From: Monodelphis domestica
Taxonomy: Eukaryota > Chordata > Mammalia > Didelphimorphia > Didelphidae
DNA: 64,000 nucleotides
Assembly (NCBI RefSeq): GCF_027887165.1
Contig: NC_077230.1
Span: forward strand, 34,361,351-34,425,350
Direction of reading: 5' to 3'
The notes beneath the pieces were generated by a model. That model worked only from the letters and a program-made list of their open reading frames with translations. It did no database searches and was not told the DNA's origin. The position numbers and the translations under genes were made by a program. Below, in pieces: positions 11,801 to 24,585 of this stretch; position 1 is the stretch's first letter, and each line of letters begins with the position of its first letter.

Positions 11801-14702
11801 TGATATGCATGTTGGTTATATGCCTGGTAGGTAAAGCAGGCTGAACATCCTTTAGAGGCTATAGTAGTTATGCCAGGGGCTATTCATACTCTCTTGACAG
11901 AGTCCACGATGCCCTGGGTGCCAAAGTGACCATTTTTTATGAATAGATTGGCAAATTTGGTGATAGAAACTTCTAGGGAGCAGGGGTTTTCCTTCAAATG
12001 ACACCCATACTCCATTAATATGTTATGCTTTAAATTTTTGTTTCCACTTTTCCACTTCCTTTTCATTATACAAAAGTGATAAATTTAAATCATCAGTGGT
12101 TGTTAATGTTAAAATTAATTCAGGTCCTTCTATGGCTGTTAGCTTTGTAGTGGCATCTGCTCGATCATTTCCTCTAGAGACAGGGTCAGTGCCACTTGTA
12201 TGGGAAGAACAATGAACTATTGCTAGGGCTTCAGGAAGCTGTAGAGCAGAAAGAACATCATTAATAATTTCTGCATTAGCTATGGATTTTCCAGCTGAGG
12301 TTAAAAATCCTTTCTGGAGCCATAACATTCTGATTGAATGACAAATGACAAAAGCATATCGAGAATCCATATAAATTGTTGCCTTTTTATCCTTGGCAAT
12401 TATAGAAGCGTGCTTCAGAGCTATGAATTCTGCTCCTTGAGTGCTAATGTTAGAAGGTAGTGAAACTGACCATTCAGTGGCAAATTCTGAGACTACGGCA
12501 GCTCCAGTGTAGCGTATGCCATCCCTCATAAAAGAGGAACAATTGGTAAATGAAATCAGATCTGCATTGTCTAAGGGAGTGTCCAAGAGATTATCTCGAG
12601 GCTTTTCTGCCATGGACACTAATGTTTCATAATTGTGTAATGGTTCTCCTGAAGTTTGTAAATCTGGAAGGTAGGTGGCAGGGTTAAGAGTAGAACAATA
12701 TTTTAAGGTAATGTTTTTGCTATTTAATAAGTTATTTCATACCTTGTAATTCTCTGATCCGAGAAAGTCTGTGTTCTACAATGCTTCTACCTCATGTGGG
12801 CACATAATTGTTAATGGACATCCCAATACTAGATCAACAGTTTTTGTCACTATTAAGGCTGTAGCAGCTACTCCTCTAAGACATGGTGGTGCTCCTGCTG
12901 CTACTGGGTCCAATTGAGCAGAATAATAAGTGTCATAAATTGAGCAGAATAATAATGTGTCATAAAAGGAGTTTGGTAGAACTCCCTGTTTGCTTATTAT
13001 GTTGAATAGTTGTATAGTATTGGGATTAACTGTTCTCTGAATGTTTGATAGAATTCACTGGTGAATCCATCTGGCCCTGGGAATTTTTTCTTAGGAAGTT
13101 CTTTGATGGCCTGTTGGATTTCATTTTCAAATATGGGATTATTTAAGAATTCTATTTCTTCTTCTGTTAGTCTAGGCAGTTTGTATTTTTGTATGTATTC
13201 ATCCATGTCACCTAGATTGGTGTATTTATTGCCATATAATTGGGCAAAGTAATTTTTAATGATTGCTTTAATTTCCTCCTCTTTGGAGATGATGTCCCCT
13301 TTTTCATCTTTGATGCTATTAATTTGCTTTTCTTCTTTCCTTTTTTTATTAGAGCCTCCCCCCCCCCCCCCCGCACCATCTCTCTCTGTTTCTCTGCTGT
13401 CTGGGTGCCCCCACAACTGGGTCAGGTTGTTTTCAGGATGCAGCCTTCAGTACAGCCGGCCCTGAGGTCCTTTTGCTGGCCCTGAGGGTTACTGTTGTCT
13501 CAGAAGAGCCTGCACTCTGAGAGGGGCTGGGCCGTGGCTTCCCGGAGCTCTGAGGGCTCCTGATAGGATTAACCTCAGCTGGTTGGACTGAGTATGCCCT
13601 GAAGCAGGCACCTTCCATGAGACTCAGATGGAAGGATCCAGCCAGTGGGCTACAGGATTCCCCCGTCTCTCTCTGTTTCCCTGCTGTCTGTGTTGGGTGC
13701 TCCAGCGACTGAGTCAGGTTGTTTCAGGATGCAGCCTTCAGAATAGCCGACCCTGAGGTCCTTTTGCAAGCTCTTAGGTTCCCGCTACTGCTTTGGACTC
13801 AGCTCTCTGGTTTGGGGGGGATGGGTCCTGGGACCTTCCTTCTGCCTACCCCTTAGGTCCATATGATCTTGGGTTCTGGCTTTTGGGGGGCCATACCTTT
13901 TGATCCAGGTCCAGGAGGAGGGTTCCTGGGGTCTATGCTGTTGTTTGTTTTGAATTTGGGTGCCCTAGAAGCATATAGTTTGAGATTGGTAAGGAAGGGT
14001 TTCCAGAGATCTGAACTTTAGCTTTCTCTAAGCCGCCATCTTGATCGGAAGTCCCGGAACTTTCTTTTAAAATAATAAGTGGCATTTACTCAAATGAATA
14101 GCAAATATTATGTGTACTGAGGATGTTAAGAAGCCTTTGCAATAAGATCATGGATGAATCAAGGATACCCATTCATAATACTGTTATTTCTTCTAGAAAT
14201 GTTAGATACAAATAGAATAAAAGGAAAAGAAATTGAAGGAATTAGATTTTGCAATGAGGAAGAAAGCTATCACTGGTTGCAGATATAATGATATGTATAG
14301 AGAGCCTCAGAGAATCAACTAAACAAGTAGAAATTAACAACTTTAGCCAAGTTGTAGGATATGAATCTTAAATAAACACAAATAAAGCATTGAGAGTGAA
14401 ATCTCATTTAAAATAAATGAAGGCTAATATAAAACACTTGGAAGTCTACCTGCCAAGGCAAATCCAGGTTGGATAGATGGATGGATCCTGGATGGATGGA
14501 TGAATATATAGATAGATAAACAAAATTACAAAACACTTGGCACAAATAAAGGAAGAAATAAACAACTGGATAAATATTAATTGCTCATGAGTAGGTTGAG
14601 ACAATATCCTAAAAATGACAATTTTATCCCAATTAAATACTTATTCATTTTTATAACCATCAAACTGCTAACAAAAATATTTTATATAGCCAGAAATAGT
14701 AA

Positions 14703-14736
<34 letters not shown>

Positions 14737-17700
14737 ATATATATTTATACACACACACACACACACACACACGCATATAATTAACATCCATCTAGAAGAA
14801 CTAAAAGCCAAAAATACCAAGGAAATTTTTTTAAAAAATGGAAGATGACCTGATCTCAGTTGTATAATAAAATACTGATCATCTATATTCTACTGTTGAA
14901 GAAAGAGTAGGGGAGTGCCACAGGCAAGGTCCAGCCTCACTTGAGACTCCAGGGGTTCTTGACAGGTGGTAAAGATCATTCAAGAAAATGACAAACAGAA
15001 GACAGCTGTATATTTATGGCCATGGGTATGCTTTGCATCTGATAGCTGCTCTGCCATCCCCAGGCTTGGTGTTTATTTTTATGTCCATTTTCTTGGAACG
15101 CAGATACATTACCTATCACATATGTCTAAATAGAGATAATTGAAAAAGTAATACATCAACTTTTAACAAATCACTTGATTAGCATTCTCTATTCTTATAT
15201 TGTGTTACAGATTCTTGACAGCATAAGGGTTTCACACAAGATAGATGATTTTGTCACAGGTGGCTTAATTTTCTCATTACCCTGTGAGGAGTTTTGAGCT
15301 CACAATCAAGAAAATTACTTATTATTTTTAGTAAAAGGGAATAATTAATCAGAAATTCCTAAAGACAATTCAACAATCATACTATTGAGGTTGAGAGGTA
15401 CTGGGAACACAATTCATACTTAATATTAGATTGATCATTTTTCAGGATTTACTAGGGAGTTTCTCAAGGGGAAGAATCAAGTCACTGAGGCATGATGAAA
15501 TTTGGTGTACCTATACGTTTTGTATGGGCCTTTATGATTGATTTGAATGCTGGTTTCATGAGAATATGTTTCTGTAAATGGGAAAGTTCTGGGCTTGACT
15601 TGTAGCTATGGTTTTGCTGGGAATTATGTACCTAAGTAAAAGTTAACCCATGATAGTCTTTTGGGATCGGGTTTGAGGGTCTGATTTTTTGGTGATGTTT
15701 TAGAGAATTAGGATACTAGTATTTTTTGCTCTTGCATTATTCCTTCTGAGACTAGGGGGAATAATAATCATGTCAATTCCTTAGGTAAGGGATGTTAATG
15801 AGAGAGGTTATGCAAAGGGGATAGAGTGGGCAGTCACATCTTGCCAAGGGCCACTTTGTAGCCTCCTTAGCTACTACAAGTGACTTTGTCACGATATCAT
15901 GGCCTGATGGTTCCCAGCAGTGGAACAGTGGAATAGATTAGGTATGCCATACACAGAGTAGGAAATGACTTTATTAATCTCATGTTTCACAAAAGCAAAA
16001 ACCCAAGCATTGGGGACAAGAACTCATTGGAACAAAAACTGTTGGAAGCAATGGAAAGCATTTTGGCAGAAACTAGATGTAGATCAATACCTTATATCCA
16101 TATACCAAGATAAAGTCAAAATGGGCACATGCTTTTATACATAAAGATTTATGCCATAATCAAATTAGGGGAGCTGGAATCGAATATCTGTCAAATCTAT
16201 GGATTAATGAATAAATTATTACCAAACATTACAGGAAATAAAATGGATCCTTTTGATTACCTTTAAAAGTTTTCACACAAACAAGATGGAGATAGCCAAG
16301 ATTAGAAGGAAAGCAAAAAACTGGGAAAAACTTTTTTATAACTTTCTCTGATAAAGGCCTCATTTCTCAAAAATTAAGAAAACTTAATCAACAGTATAAG
16401 ATTAAGTCTTATAAGTATACTTATAAGTATGTCATTCTCAAGTTACTAGTTTTCAAGAATAACTAGTTTTCAGAAAAATAAATCAAAACTGTCTATAGCC
16501 ACATAAAAATTCACTAAATTCTTATGAAGAATATAAATTTAAACATCTCTGACTTACCCCCGCACACCTTTCATATTGTCTAATGTGACAGGAAAATAAA
16601 ATAAGAACTGTTGTAGGTGATGTGGGAAAATTGGGACACTAATGTATTGGTGGTGGTGTGAACCAATCCAACCATTGAACTCATTCAATTGTGGAATGGT
16701 TGAACAAGTTGTGGAATAGATTGTCACAATGTCATGTTATTGTGCTACATGTAACAAATGACAATCAGGATGCTTTCAGAAAAACCTGAAATGGGGGCAG
16801 CTGGGTGGCTCAGTGGATTGAGAGTTAGGCTCAGAGATGGGAGATCCTGGGTTCAGATTTGGTCTCAGATACTTCCTAACTGTGTGACCCTGGACAAGTC
16901 ACTTAACTCCCATTGCCTAGCCCTTACCACTCTTCTGCCTTAGAACCAATACCCAATATTAATTTCAAGATGGAAGGTGAGAGTTTAGTAAAAAAAAAAA
17001 TGGAAAAGAAAAGAAAAAAAAACTCAAAGGAGGAAGAACTTGGAAGTAATTGTCCTTGGATGGAAAGGAATCATACTGTTAAAAAATAAAGGTTAAAAAA
17101 TCCCAACCTAAATATTTCTTAAGAATCCATCATGATACTTCCAACCCTGGGGCATATTCATCTGCCTTTGGTAACGCTGTTATTCTTACCAGGGATATAC
17201 CCATTATTTTCTCTGCCTTATTAAATTCTGTCATGGGTCATGTAGTATCATAGATAGAGTATTTGTGATGAAGGTTCAAATCTATCCACCAACACTCAGA
17301 GGACTCATGGCTTTAGAGCTGGCAGGAACCTTAGAAGTCCTCTTGTTCAATACTCTTCGCAGATGAGGGTAGACTAGAGGACAGATGAAGCCTAGAGAGA
17401 TTAAGTAACTTGGCTAATGTAAGAAAGGTAGCATGTAAAAAGCTGGGATTTGAACCCAGGTACTCAGCTCTATTCAGGAGCATTTTGCATTATAACATAT
17501 TGTCTCATTTTTTACCTGCTATTTCACTCCAGGCAGTTAACAACCACTCAATAAGAATTTAATAAATGTTTATTATGTACTAAGTGCAAGAGAAATCATT
17601 TAATCTTTATGATCCTGATTCTTAATTGGTCAAATAACGATAACATTAAAAAATTCTCTACTTCATTGGCTTGTAACAAGTGACATTCTTGGAAATATTT

Positions 17701-20700
17701 TTATTGTTTTCTTTGTTAATGGTATACATTCTCATTTGATATAACTTGCATTTCCATAATGGTGGACTTCTTGCAACCATAGAGATGACCAGATACAGTC
17801 CATGGCACCCTTCTGTTTTTTTGTTTTGTTTTGTTTTGTTTTAACCTCCTTTGGTTTCTTTACTTCTCATATGGCTGTAATAAAGGTTTTATAAATGCTT
17901 TAAAAAAAGAAAAAAAAAACATGACAGACTTAAATGAACTGATTCAAAGTGAAGCGAGAAGAAGTGGGAGAACGCTGGGCACAGGAACAGCAAAAATGAG
18001 CAATTTTGAATGGCTTAGCTATTTCCCAAAATACAAAGTTCAAAAGACAGTTCTGAAGTACTAAAAAATCCTATCTACTTCCAGAGGAAAAAGTTATTGA
18101 AACTGAATATAGAGGGAAACATTTTTCACTTTTTCTTGTTTTTTCTCTTTTCTTTCTCATCATTACTAGTATGGAAAAATGCTTTGCATGACTGCATATG
18201 TATAATCTTTATCAAATTGTTTGTCTATTCAGTGGGGGGATGAGGGAGAGTGGGAAATAATTTGGAACTTAATATTGCTTTAACATGTAATTAGAAAAGA
18301 ATAAAATACTTAAAACATTTTAAATGGGCTTAAATGCTGGAAGGTGGCAAGTTCAGCAAAATCATTGGTCTAAAGACATTATAAGGGAATCAGATATAAC
18401 TAATTATTAAGGAAAAGTTGCAGGGAGAGTATCAGTGGGTGGCTTATAATTCCAGTGCAAAACTACAGACCAGTCTGGACAACTAACTGTACAGGGAGGA
18501 CATTTTATTCTTACTGTTGCTTTAGATGCTTTATTATTATTATTATTATTATTGTTGTATTTGTAGGTGAAAATGAATTAGGGCTTTGTACTCGTATCTT
18601 CTTTGATCCAGCAGATGAGGATGAAAAGGATCCAGGTGTTTTTATTACTGAAATTGCTGAAGGGGGTGCAGCCCACAAACTTGGATGGTGAGTTTGAATT
18701 TATAATTTTATAAGAATTAACTTTGTAGGGGGCAGCTGAGTAGCACAGTGGATTGAGAGTCAGGCCTAGAGATGGGAGGTCCTAGGTTCAAATCTGGCCT
18801 CAGACACTTCCCAGCTGTGTGACTTTGGGCAAGTCACTTGACCCCCATTGCCTAGCCCTTACCACTCTTCTGCCTTGGAGCCAATACACAGTATTGACTC
18901 CAAGATGGAAGGTAAGGGTTTAAAAAAAAAGAATTAACTTTGTAGAGAGGATTTAATATCATTCTAAATGGTATTAATATTGTAAGCATGACAAATAATT
19001 TACAAAATAAAAATCTCTGAAAAACACAGAAATATATCACCTTTAAAAATATGTCCATGACCAAATTAGCAATAAAATGGAATTGACCCTGCCACACATT
19101 CTATAATCCCAATTATGCCAATCAAAAGTAGTCTGTACAATACATGGGCAACAGTCCCTGACCTTATCATTGATCATTAATAATTGCCATAATAAGTGTG
19201 TTCTAAACAGGGGTTCAGCTATTTCCAAGTCAACAAGAATTTATCAGCCTACACAGTTCCCAGCCCTGTGTGCTATCACATGAAAGGATATAAAGATAGG
19301 GAGAAATAATCCTTAATCTGGAGAAATGAATAAACAAATTGGCTAGGAAACAAACAAATTACTATTGTGTATAGAAATTACTTATACAAGTTCAATGAAA
19401 AATAATCTCAGTGGGGGTATATGGTCCACTTTGATTTCCTTACAAACAAATGGGAGCCATGAGTCCCTAGAAACTATCTTCAAAGATCACTGAAATTTGT
19501 CAATATTATAAACCAGCTCCTGAATCAAGATAGGGCTTCCTAGATATAGGAATGTACATTAAAAATGTTTTTACAAATTGCTGTAATAAAGGGCCCTGAG
19601 AAAGAAAAAAATAAGAAATGACAACAGATTGTCAATTCGTAAGCTTAAAAATGTGAGAATTTGATAAACAACAGCAATGAAATATGTTCGAAGTCCTTGC
19701 TCATGATACAATTTTGAACTCTATAGTACAATTCTTCCTGAGATTTACACTTTTATTTAGAACTGAAAGCAAAAGCAAAAGCAAAAACCTTAAGCAGAAT
19801 CTAACCTTCAGTTTACTTCTTCTTAAGGAAGGAAAACTTAAGTATTTTGTTTCTAAGCCTGATGTCATTGCTTCTTGATGTCAATTCTTCCAGCCCCCAC
19901 TTTTTAGAACCTTTCCTGCTTCCTAGACTGTAAGAAAATCTATTTCTTTAGCTGCCCACCCTGAATATCCCAAATAAATGGTAGAAATTTTCTCCTCCCA
20001 ACCTCTCAACATTGTTGTCTTTTCCTCAGTTTATGTGATGGCATTTATCTGTTAATTGTCACCCAAAGTATCTATAATTAATGTATCAACTGGAAGTCTG
20101 TTTTTGAATGATTTTGTCTCCTGACCCAATCCCCAAATTCTCAAAGGCACACTGTCTGACACTTCAGTGGAATCATTAACTCTAATTGCCCATTTCCAAA
20201 GAATTTTAAATTTGGAACAACACACTGATTCTGTGTTTGTGGACAATTTCTCCTGGATCTGTCTCACCCTGTTTTCCAATCTCTACCAATATCCTTTCCT
20301 TTTCCAATCTCATTTCCTTATTGCCTTACTGGAGAATGGAGGTGGTCTTTAGTTGGATAAGTCCTAAACCAGAAAGTCTTGGAGTATGGAGTAAGTGATG
20401 AATACTTTGTCTACCATCTTTGAAATCTGCTTTAAAAGTCCAGGGAAGAGCAAGATCTCCAAACAGGCTGCAGGATGATGAATTTATTTAGACACACCAG
20501 TCCTCTAAATCATATCAATTTGTAAAGAGGTAACAGTTGGAATATTTGTAAGGGGTAGAAGTTATACTTATGGTATAATGAGTCATTGAAGTCTGTCTCT
20601 TAAATACCATCCTTTGGTCTTCTAATCACATACATGCATTGGTCTGTTTGGTCATAACATTTTTTACTTGTAGTTTTAATTACCCTGCAATTCTCTTTTT

Positions 20701-23700
20701 CAGTATCCATTTATTTGACCAGATTATTAAAATAGGTGAAACCAATCTAATTGGATTAGATGAAGAAGAAATCTTCTCTACTTTTAAAAAAATGGAAAAT
20801 TGTGTTTTCCGGTGAGTAAATTGTATATTTCTTTAAGATACAGTGATTTCTAGATCTCCATTTTTTTATTTGGAAATTTCTAGAGCAATGGTGTTCACAC
20901 AGAAAAATTGGGGAGAAAACAAGACAAATTTTAAACAAAACATTAATTTCTTTTTTCACCTTCATTTCCTAAATAGAAATAATCCTCTTTTTTCTGTACA
21001 GCGGTTCAGAGAATGTTTTATGATCCAGTTGCACTTTCCCTTCTGAATGGATTGCCCTATCAAATCTCAAACTCCTGACTTCCATTTGGATTTATTTCTA
21101 GTTAATGAATTAGTATTTCTGTGGCAAATAATGCTACTTGAACCTAAAGAGTTTTTTTGGAAGAGAGAATGCTTAGGTGCATTTGCCCACTCAGTTTATT
21201 TGCATGAACTATGTCTTATTTCAAAATACATAAATTAAATGTGGATATTTTGAACCTAGGATTGAAATTGGACGAGAGCCACCTGAAGTCAAGACAGAAC
21301 TCATCATACTCCTTGAATTGTCAGAGGAAAGGAAGAAATTTTTTACAGATTCAGTCATAGTTCAGGTATGATATCAACCAAATACAAAGATGTAAAGACT
21401 CAAAATTCTTACTTATTCCATCACAAGATAGCAAAATTTTTAAAAAATATACATTTAAATATAGTTTCCTTTCTCAGAGGGAACAAATAAAACTCAAATA
21501 CTATATTGCACATGCAAAGAAAAACAATAATAAAAAAGTTTTAAAAATAAAAAATATATAGCAATAAGTGACACAGTCCGCCAGCCAAAGAGAGGTAGAA
21601 CACAAAGGTTACTCACTAAAAAATGAGAACCATGTCCCTTTTTAACTTGGACATGAACCACTGTGTGAGTGTGAATGATTTTCAGAATAAAACAGTAGTA
21701 GAGTAGATAATGCATAATCAAAGAAAGTACCAGAGTCCCCTAAATTCACAATGGTCCAGTTAATTTCAATAGGAAACAAATCCACTATCATATTTTACAT
21801 GAGTTGCTATGTGACATTTTTAAAAACCTATGAACTGATGGATTCTAGGCCTCTAGGTCACAATTTTTGCAGATGTAGATATTCTTTCAATGTTGGCAAA
21901 GATATTTTTAAACAAAGTCATTTTGTTTAATAACTGCCATTATTTCAAAATTTGGCAGAAGAGTCCAGAAAAAAAAAACCAAACCTCTTATATTGATGAG
22001 GAAAATCTATTTGGGGTCTATAACATAACCAAGAAATCTAGATTGTTCTGATTCAAGTAAAGTTAACTGCTGAAGAGTTATGCAGAATCTCTTTTTTGGC
22101 TTTCTGCTTTATATAAACACTTTTTTCTCTGGCAGGAACTTCTATTTGGTTCTCTACCTTTAATAAAACATTCTATATTTTAGATAGATAGATAGATATA
22201 AACCTTCCATTCAGAAACCATTAGTTATCTAAAATCATTTCTGAAGACCCATTAAAATTAAAAGTTAGATTCTCTAAAGGTTGTGTATACAAGATGTAAC
22301 CAGTTTTGTTGAAGTTGATCCATCATCATCTATGTGATAATTAACAAAGGCAAAAAGGCAGAAAAGGCTTTTAAGGCAACGTGATCTTAGGCAACATGAT
22401 CTTTGATGGATCTAGTGACAAGGTTTGGGGCAAGATGTTCATAGGCTTTTACAATGATATTTTGTTCTTCAGCAAAGGTACAAAATAAAGAATGATATAA
22501 CAAAACAGTATTGATTAGATTAATAATATATGAACTTAAAAGGAAATTAGATCTTACAACAATCAGGAAATATAAAGATTCATGACATTGAATAGGCAGT
22601 GCAGTCAAAATATCCTTTATTCTAATCCAAACATACATGTTTACTATCTTGAGGGGGAATAAAACTCAAAAGGTTAACATCACTAAATGTCCTGATCTCT
22701 TTTTTCCCCTCCCCCAGGATTTATCATCCATTTGCATTTCTTTTGTCAGAGATTTGAAGTTTCTGATAGAAGCACTGGGAAGAATCTCCACTCTGCATGT
22801 TTTAGAACTTTGTCAAAATATTTCAGTTTGGTTTATAGTTTAAGCAGCCCCCAGCCTATTGCATATTTATGAGGAGAAATAAACAAGAGGAGAAATAGCC
22901 AATGAAAATTCAAACTGCTAGTAAGAAAATCAAGCAGAGCTAATATGCACTTTGTTAGCTCAAGCGATTCAAACTGTTCTCTGAGAGTTTGAAGCATGGT
23001 TTGGAATAGCATTTTTCCTCCAAAAAAAAAAAAGTGGAATGGAAAGGAATTAGTTAAGAGGCTTGGAAGAGTATTGTTCTTTCACCTCCTCATTAGGGGC
23101 AAAACTTTGAGGGAAAACAATAGTGTATTTACATATGAGAGAAAGAGTACTCCTCCTTGGTGTTTTCGGCAATAGAAAGAAGGAAAAAGCAGGTCTATTC
23201 CCCCAAACTGACTTTAAATCCACTGATTTGGACTAACTACCTTCCCTGTGAAAAACCTTGAATAACAACCTTCTAAACCAGGAGCCCAGAATTAGCTTTT
23301 AAAAATCAGCCTAAATAACGCGGTTTCTTTTTTGGGGTGTGAGGAAAGGGATTTGGGTGGAAAGATTTTTATATGTCACCCTCTGCACAGAGACTCGACT
23401 CAGAGTGAGAGGTGGCAGCAGAGTAGCTCCTTAGGATTCCCAGCACACTTCAGTGAGGAGTTAAGGCAAAAGAAACCACAGTCGCTTGGGAACAGCAGTA
23501 GCAGCAACAGTGACCATAATGGTTAAAGCAGGAGGGTGGGCAGGAGTGCAGGCTTGAAAAAATGCATCTATTCTATCTTAAAAAATATTTGAGAATTCTA
23601 TCTCTTTTTGGTAAGCCAGAATGTGGGTTTTTTAAATTAATATACAATAACTATTATATTTTAAAAGTTTTATTAATAATAACTTGAAATAAAAAGCTAG

Positions 23701-24546
23701 AGTAAAACCTGCCTAACGCAGCTCAGGTTGCAAGAGAAGAGAGAGAGTGTGTGGCTTCCAGCAAACTATATACAAGCATGACATTGCAAATGTGGTGGAG
23801 AGAGGAGAGTAATTATGGGAAATACTGAAGGACTTCTAGGGAATGAAGTCCAAGGGTACAAGATTCTAATTAATATACTGTTGAAAACCTCATTTCTGTC
23901 ACACTGATTATCTGTTTTCTTTGAAGTTCTTCTAAAATAAAGAATCCTTTCTTCATTTTTGTTTTTGGGTTTATTGCTTGCTGATTTCAGTTTCTTCTGG
24001 GACTTCCTTATATAGTCTATTCCATGAACTTAGTTTTCTTTTAAACCACTACTAAGTAATCTTGAATAATTATCAATTTTTGAAGGTTCAGTTTCAGACC
24101 TGCTAATGCTAGACCTCTTTTATTCTTATTTTTATTTAATGGAAATTTAAGGTATTATTTACCTTTTCACAATAATCTCTTACTAACAATCATTTTTTTG
24201 TGTCTTTCTCTACCCTAACCCTAATGTTATCCCCAACAGACCTCTCTACATTGTAAGCTCCTGGAGTCAGGAAGTGTTTTAATTTCATCTCAAGTATAAC
24301 ACACAGGACTAACATTTAATAGATGCTTTAAAAAATTCTGATAGAACTAGCTGCATTGAGCTATATACTTATGTAGATGCATAATAGGCTCTTGTTTTCA
24401 ATTGTTTTAACTGCTATTTAGCTTTGTGTTTTGGTGAATTCTTTAATATATATACACTCATTTTGAACTGACTATTCTTTATCTCATATACTATAATAAA
24501 AATCTTTGGAAGCAAGATCAATGTATATATTCTCCAAAAAAAATAC

Positions 24547-24585
<39 letters not shown>

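Larger units (their letters stand above)
10212..12950 (-). mobile_element. ERV1 (gammaretrovirus-like) fossil, 3' half only
   Basis: The element is read right to left and keeps RNase H, integrase, a purine tract and one LTR; its 5' half is absent. It is broken. The right boundary is an abrupt junction with L1 sequence near 12950. It lies in intron 1 of copy A and not in copy B, so it arrived after the duplication or was lost from B. Confidence 0.88.
5515..21365 (+). repeat. Tandem duplication unit, copy A (visible part)
   Basis: Homology to 58000-64000 starts near 5515 (shared CATAAACATTACTT and TTTAGAATTCCTCC). It continues through exon 1, an old L1 5' end, a SINE, an L1 3' part, exon 2, a decayed coding-like stretch and exon 3. 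Copy B spans exons 1-3 in 5.5 kb; copy A needs 15 kb because of later insertions: an L1 tail at 6689, the L1/ERV composite at 9.7-14.05 kb, a solo LTR at 14916, a 1.1-kb block at 16793 and a SINE at 18729. The right end of the duplicated unit is not in the window; 21365 is only the end of exon 4. Confidence 0.88.

Noticed and set aside
12955-13355. Spliced L1 RNA as the origin of the 5'UTR-ORF2 fusion
   Set aside because: No acceptor-like AG with a pyrimidine tract on the ORF2 side; the join falls at a C run instead.
13240-13485. Proline-rich plus-strand ORFs
   Set aside because: They cross the C homopolymer and the L1 ORF2/5'UTR junction on the antisense strand.
16758-16943. ORF containing [16 protein letters not shown]
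   Set aside because: Standard translation of the marsupial tRNA-type SINE body.
23332-23526. Plus-strand ORF in intron 4 as an extra exon
   Set aside because: No acceptor or donor in suitable phase; exons 4 and 5 already join in phase 0.
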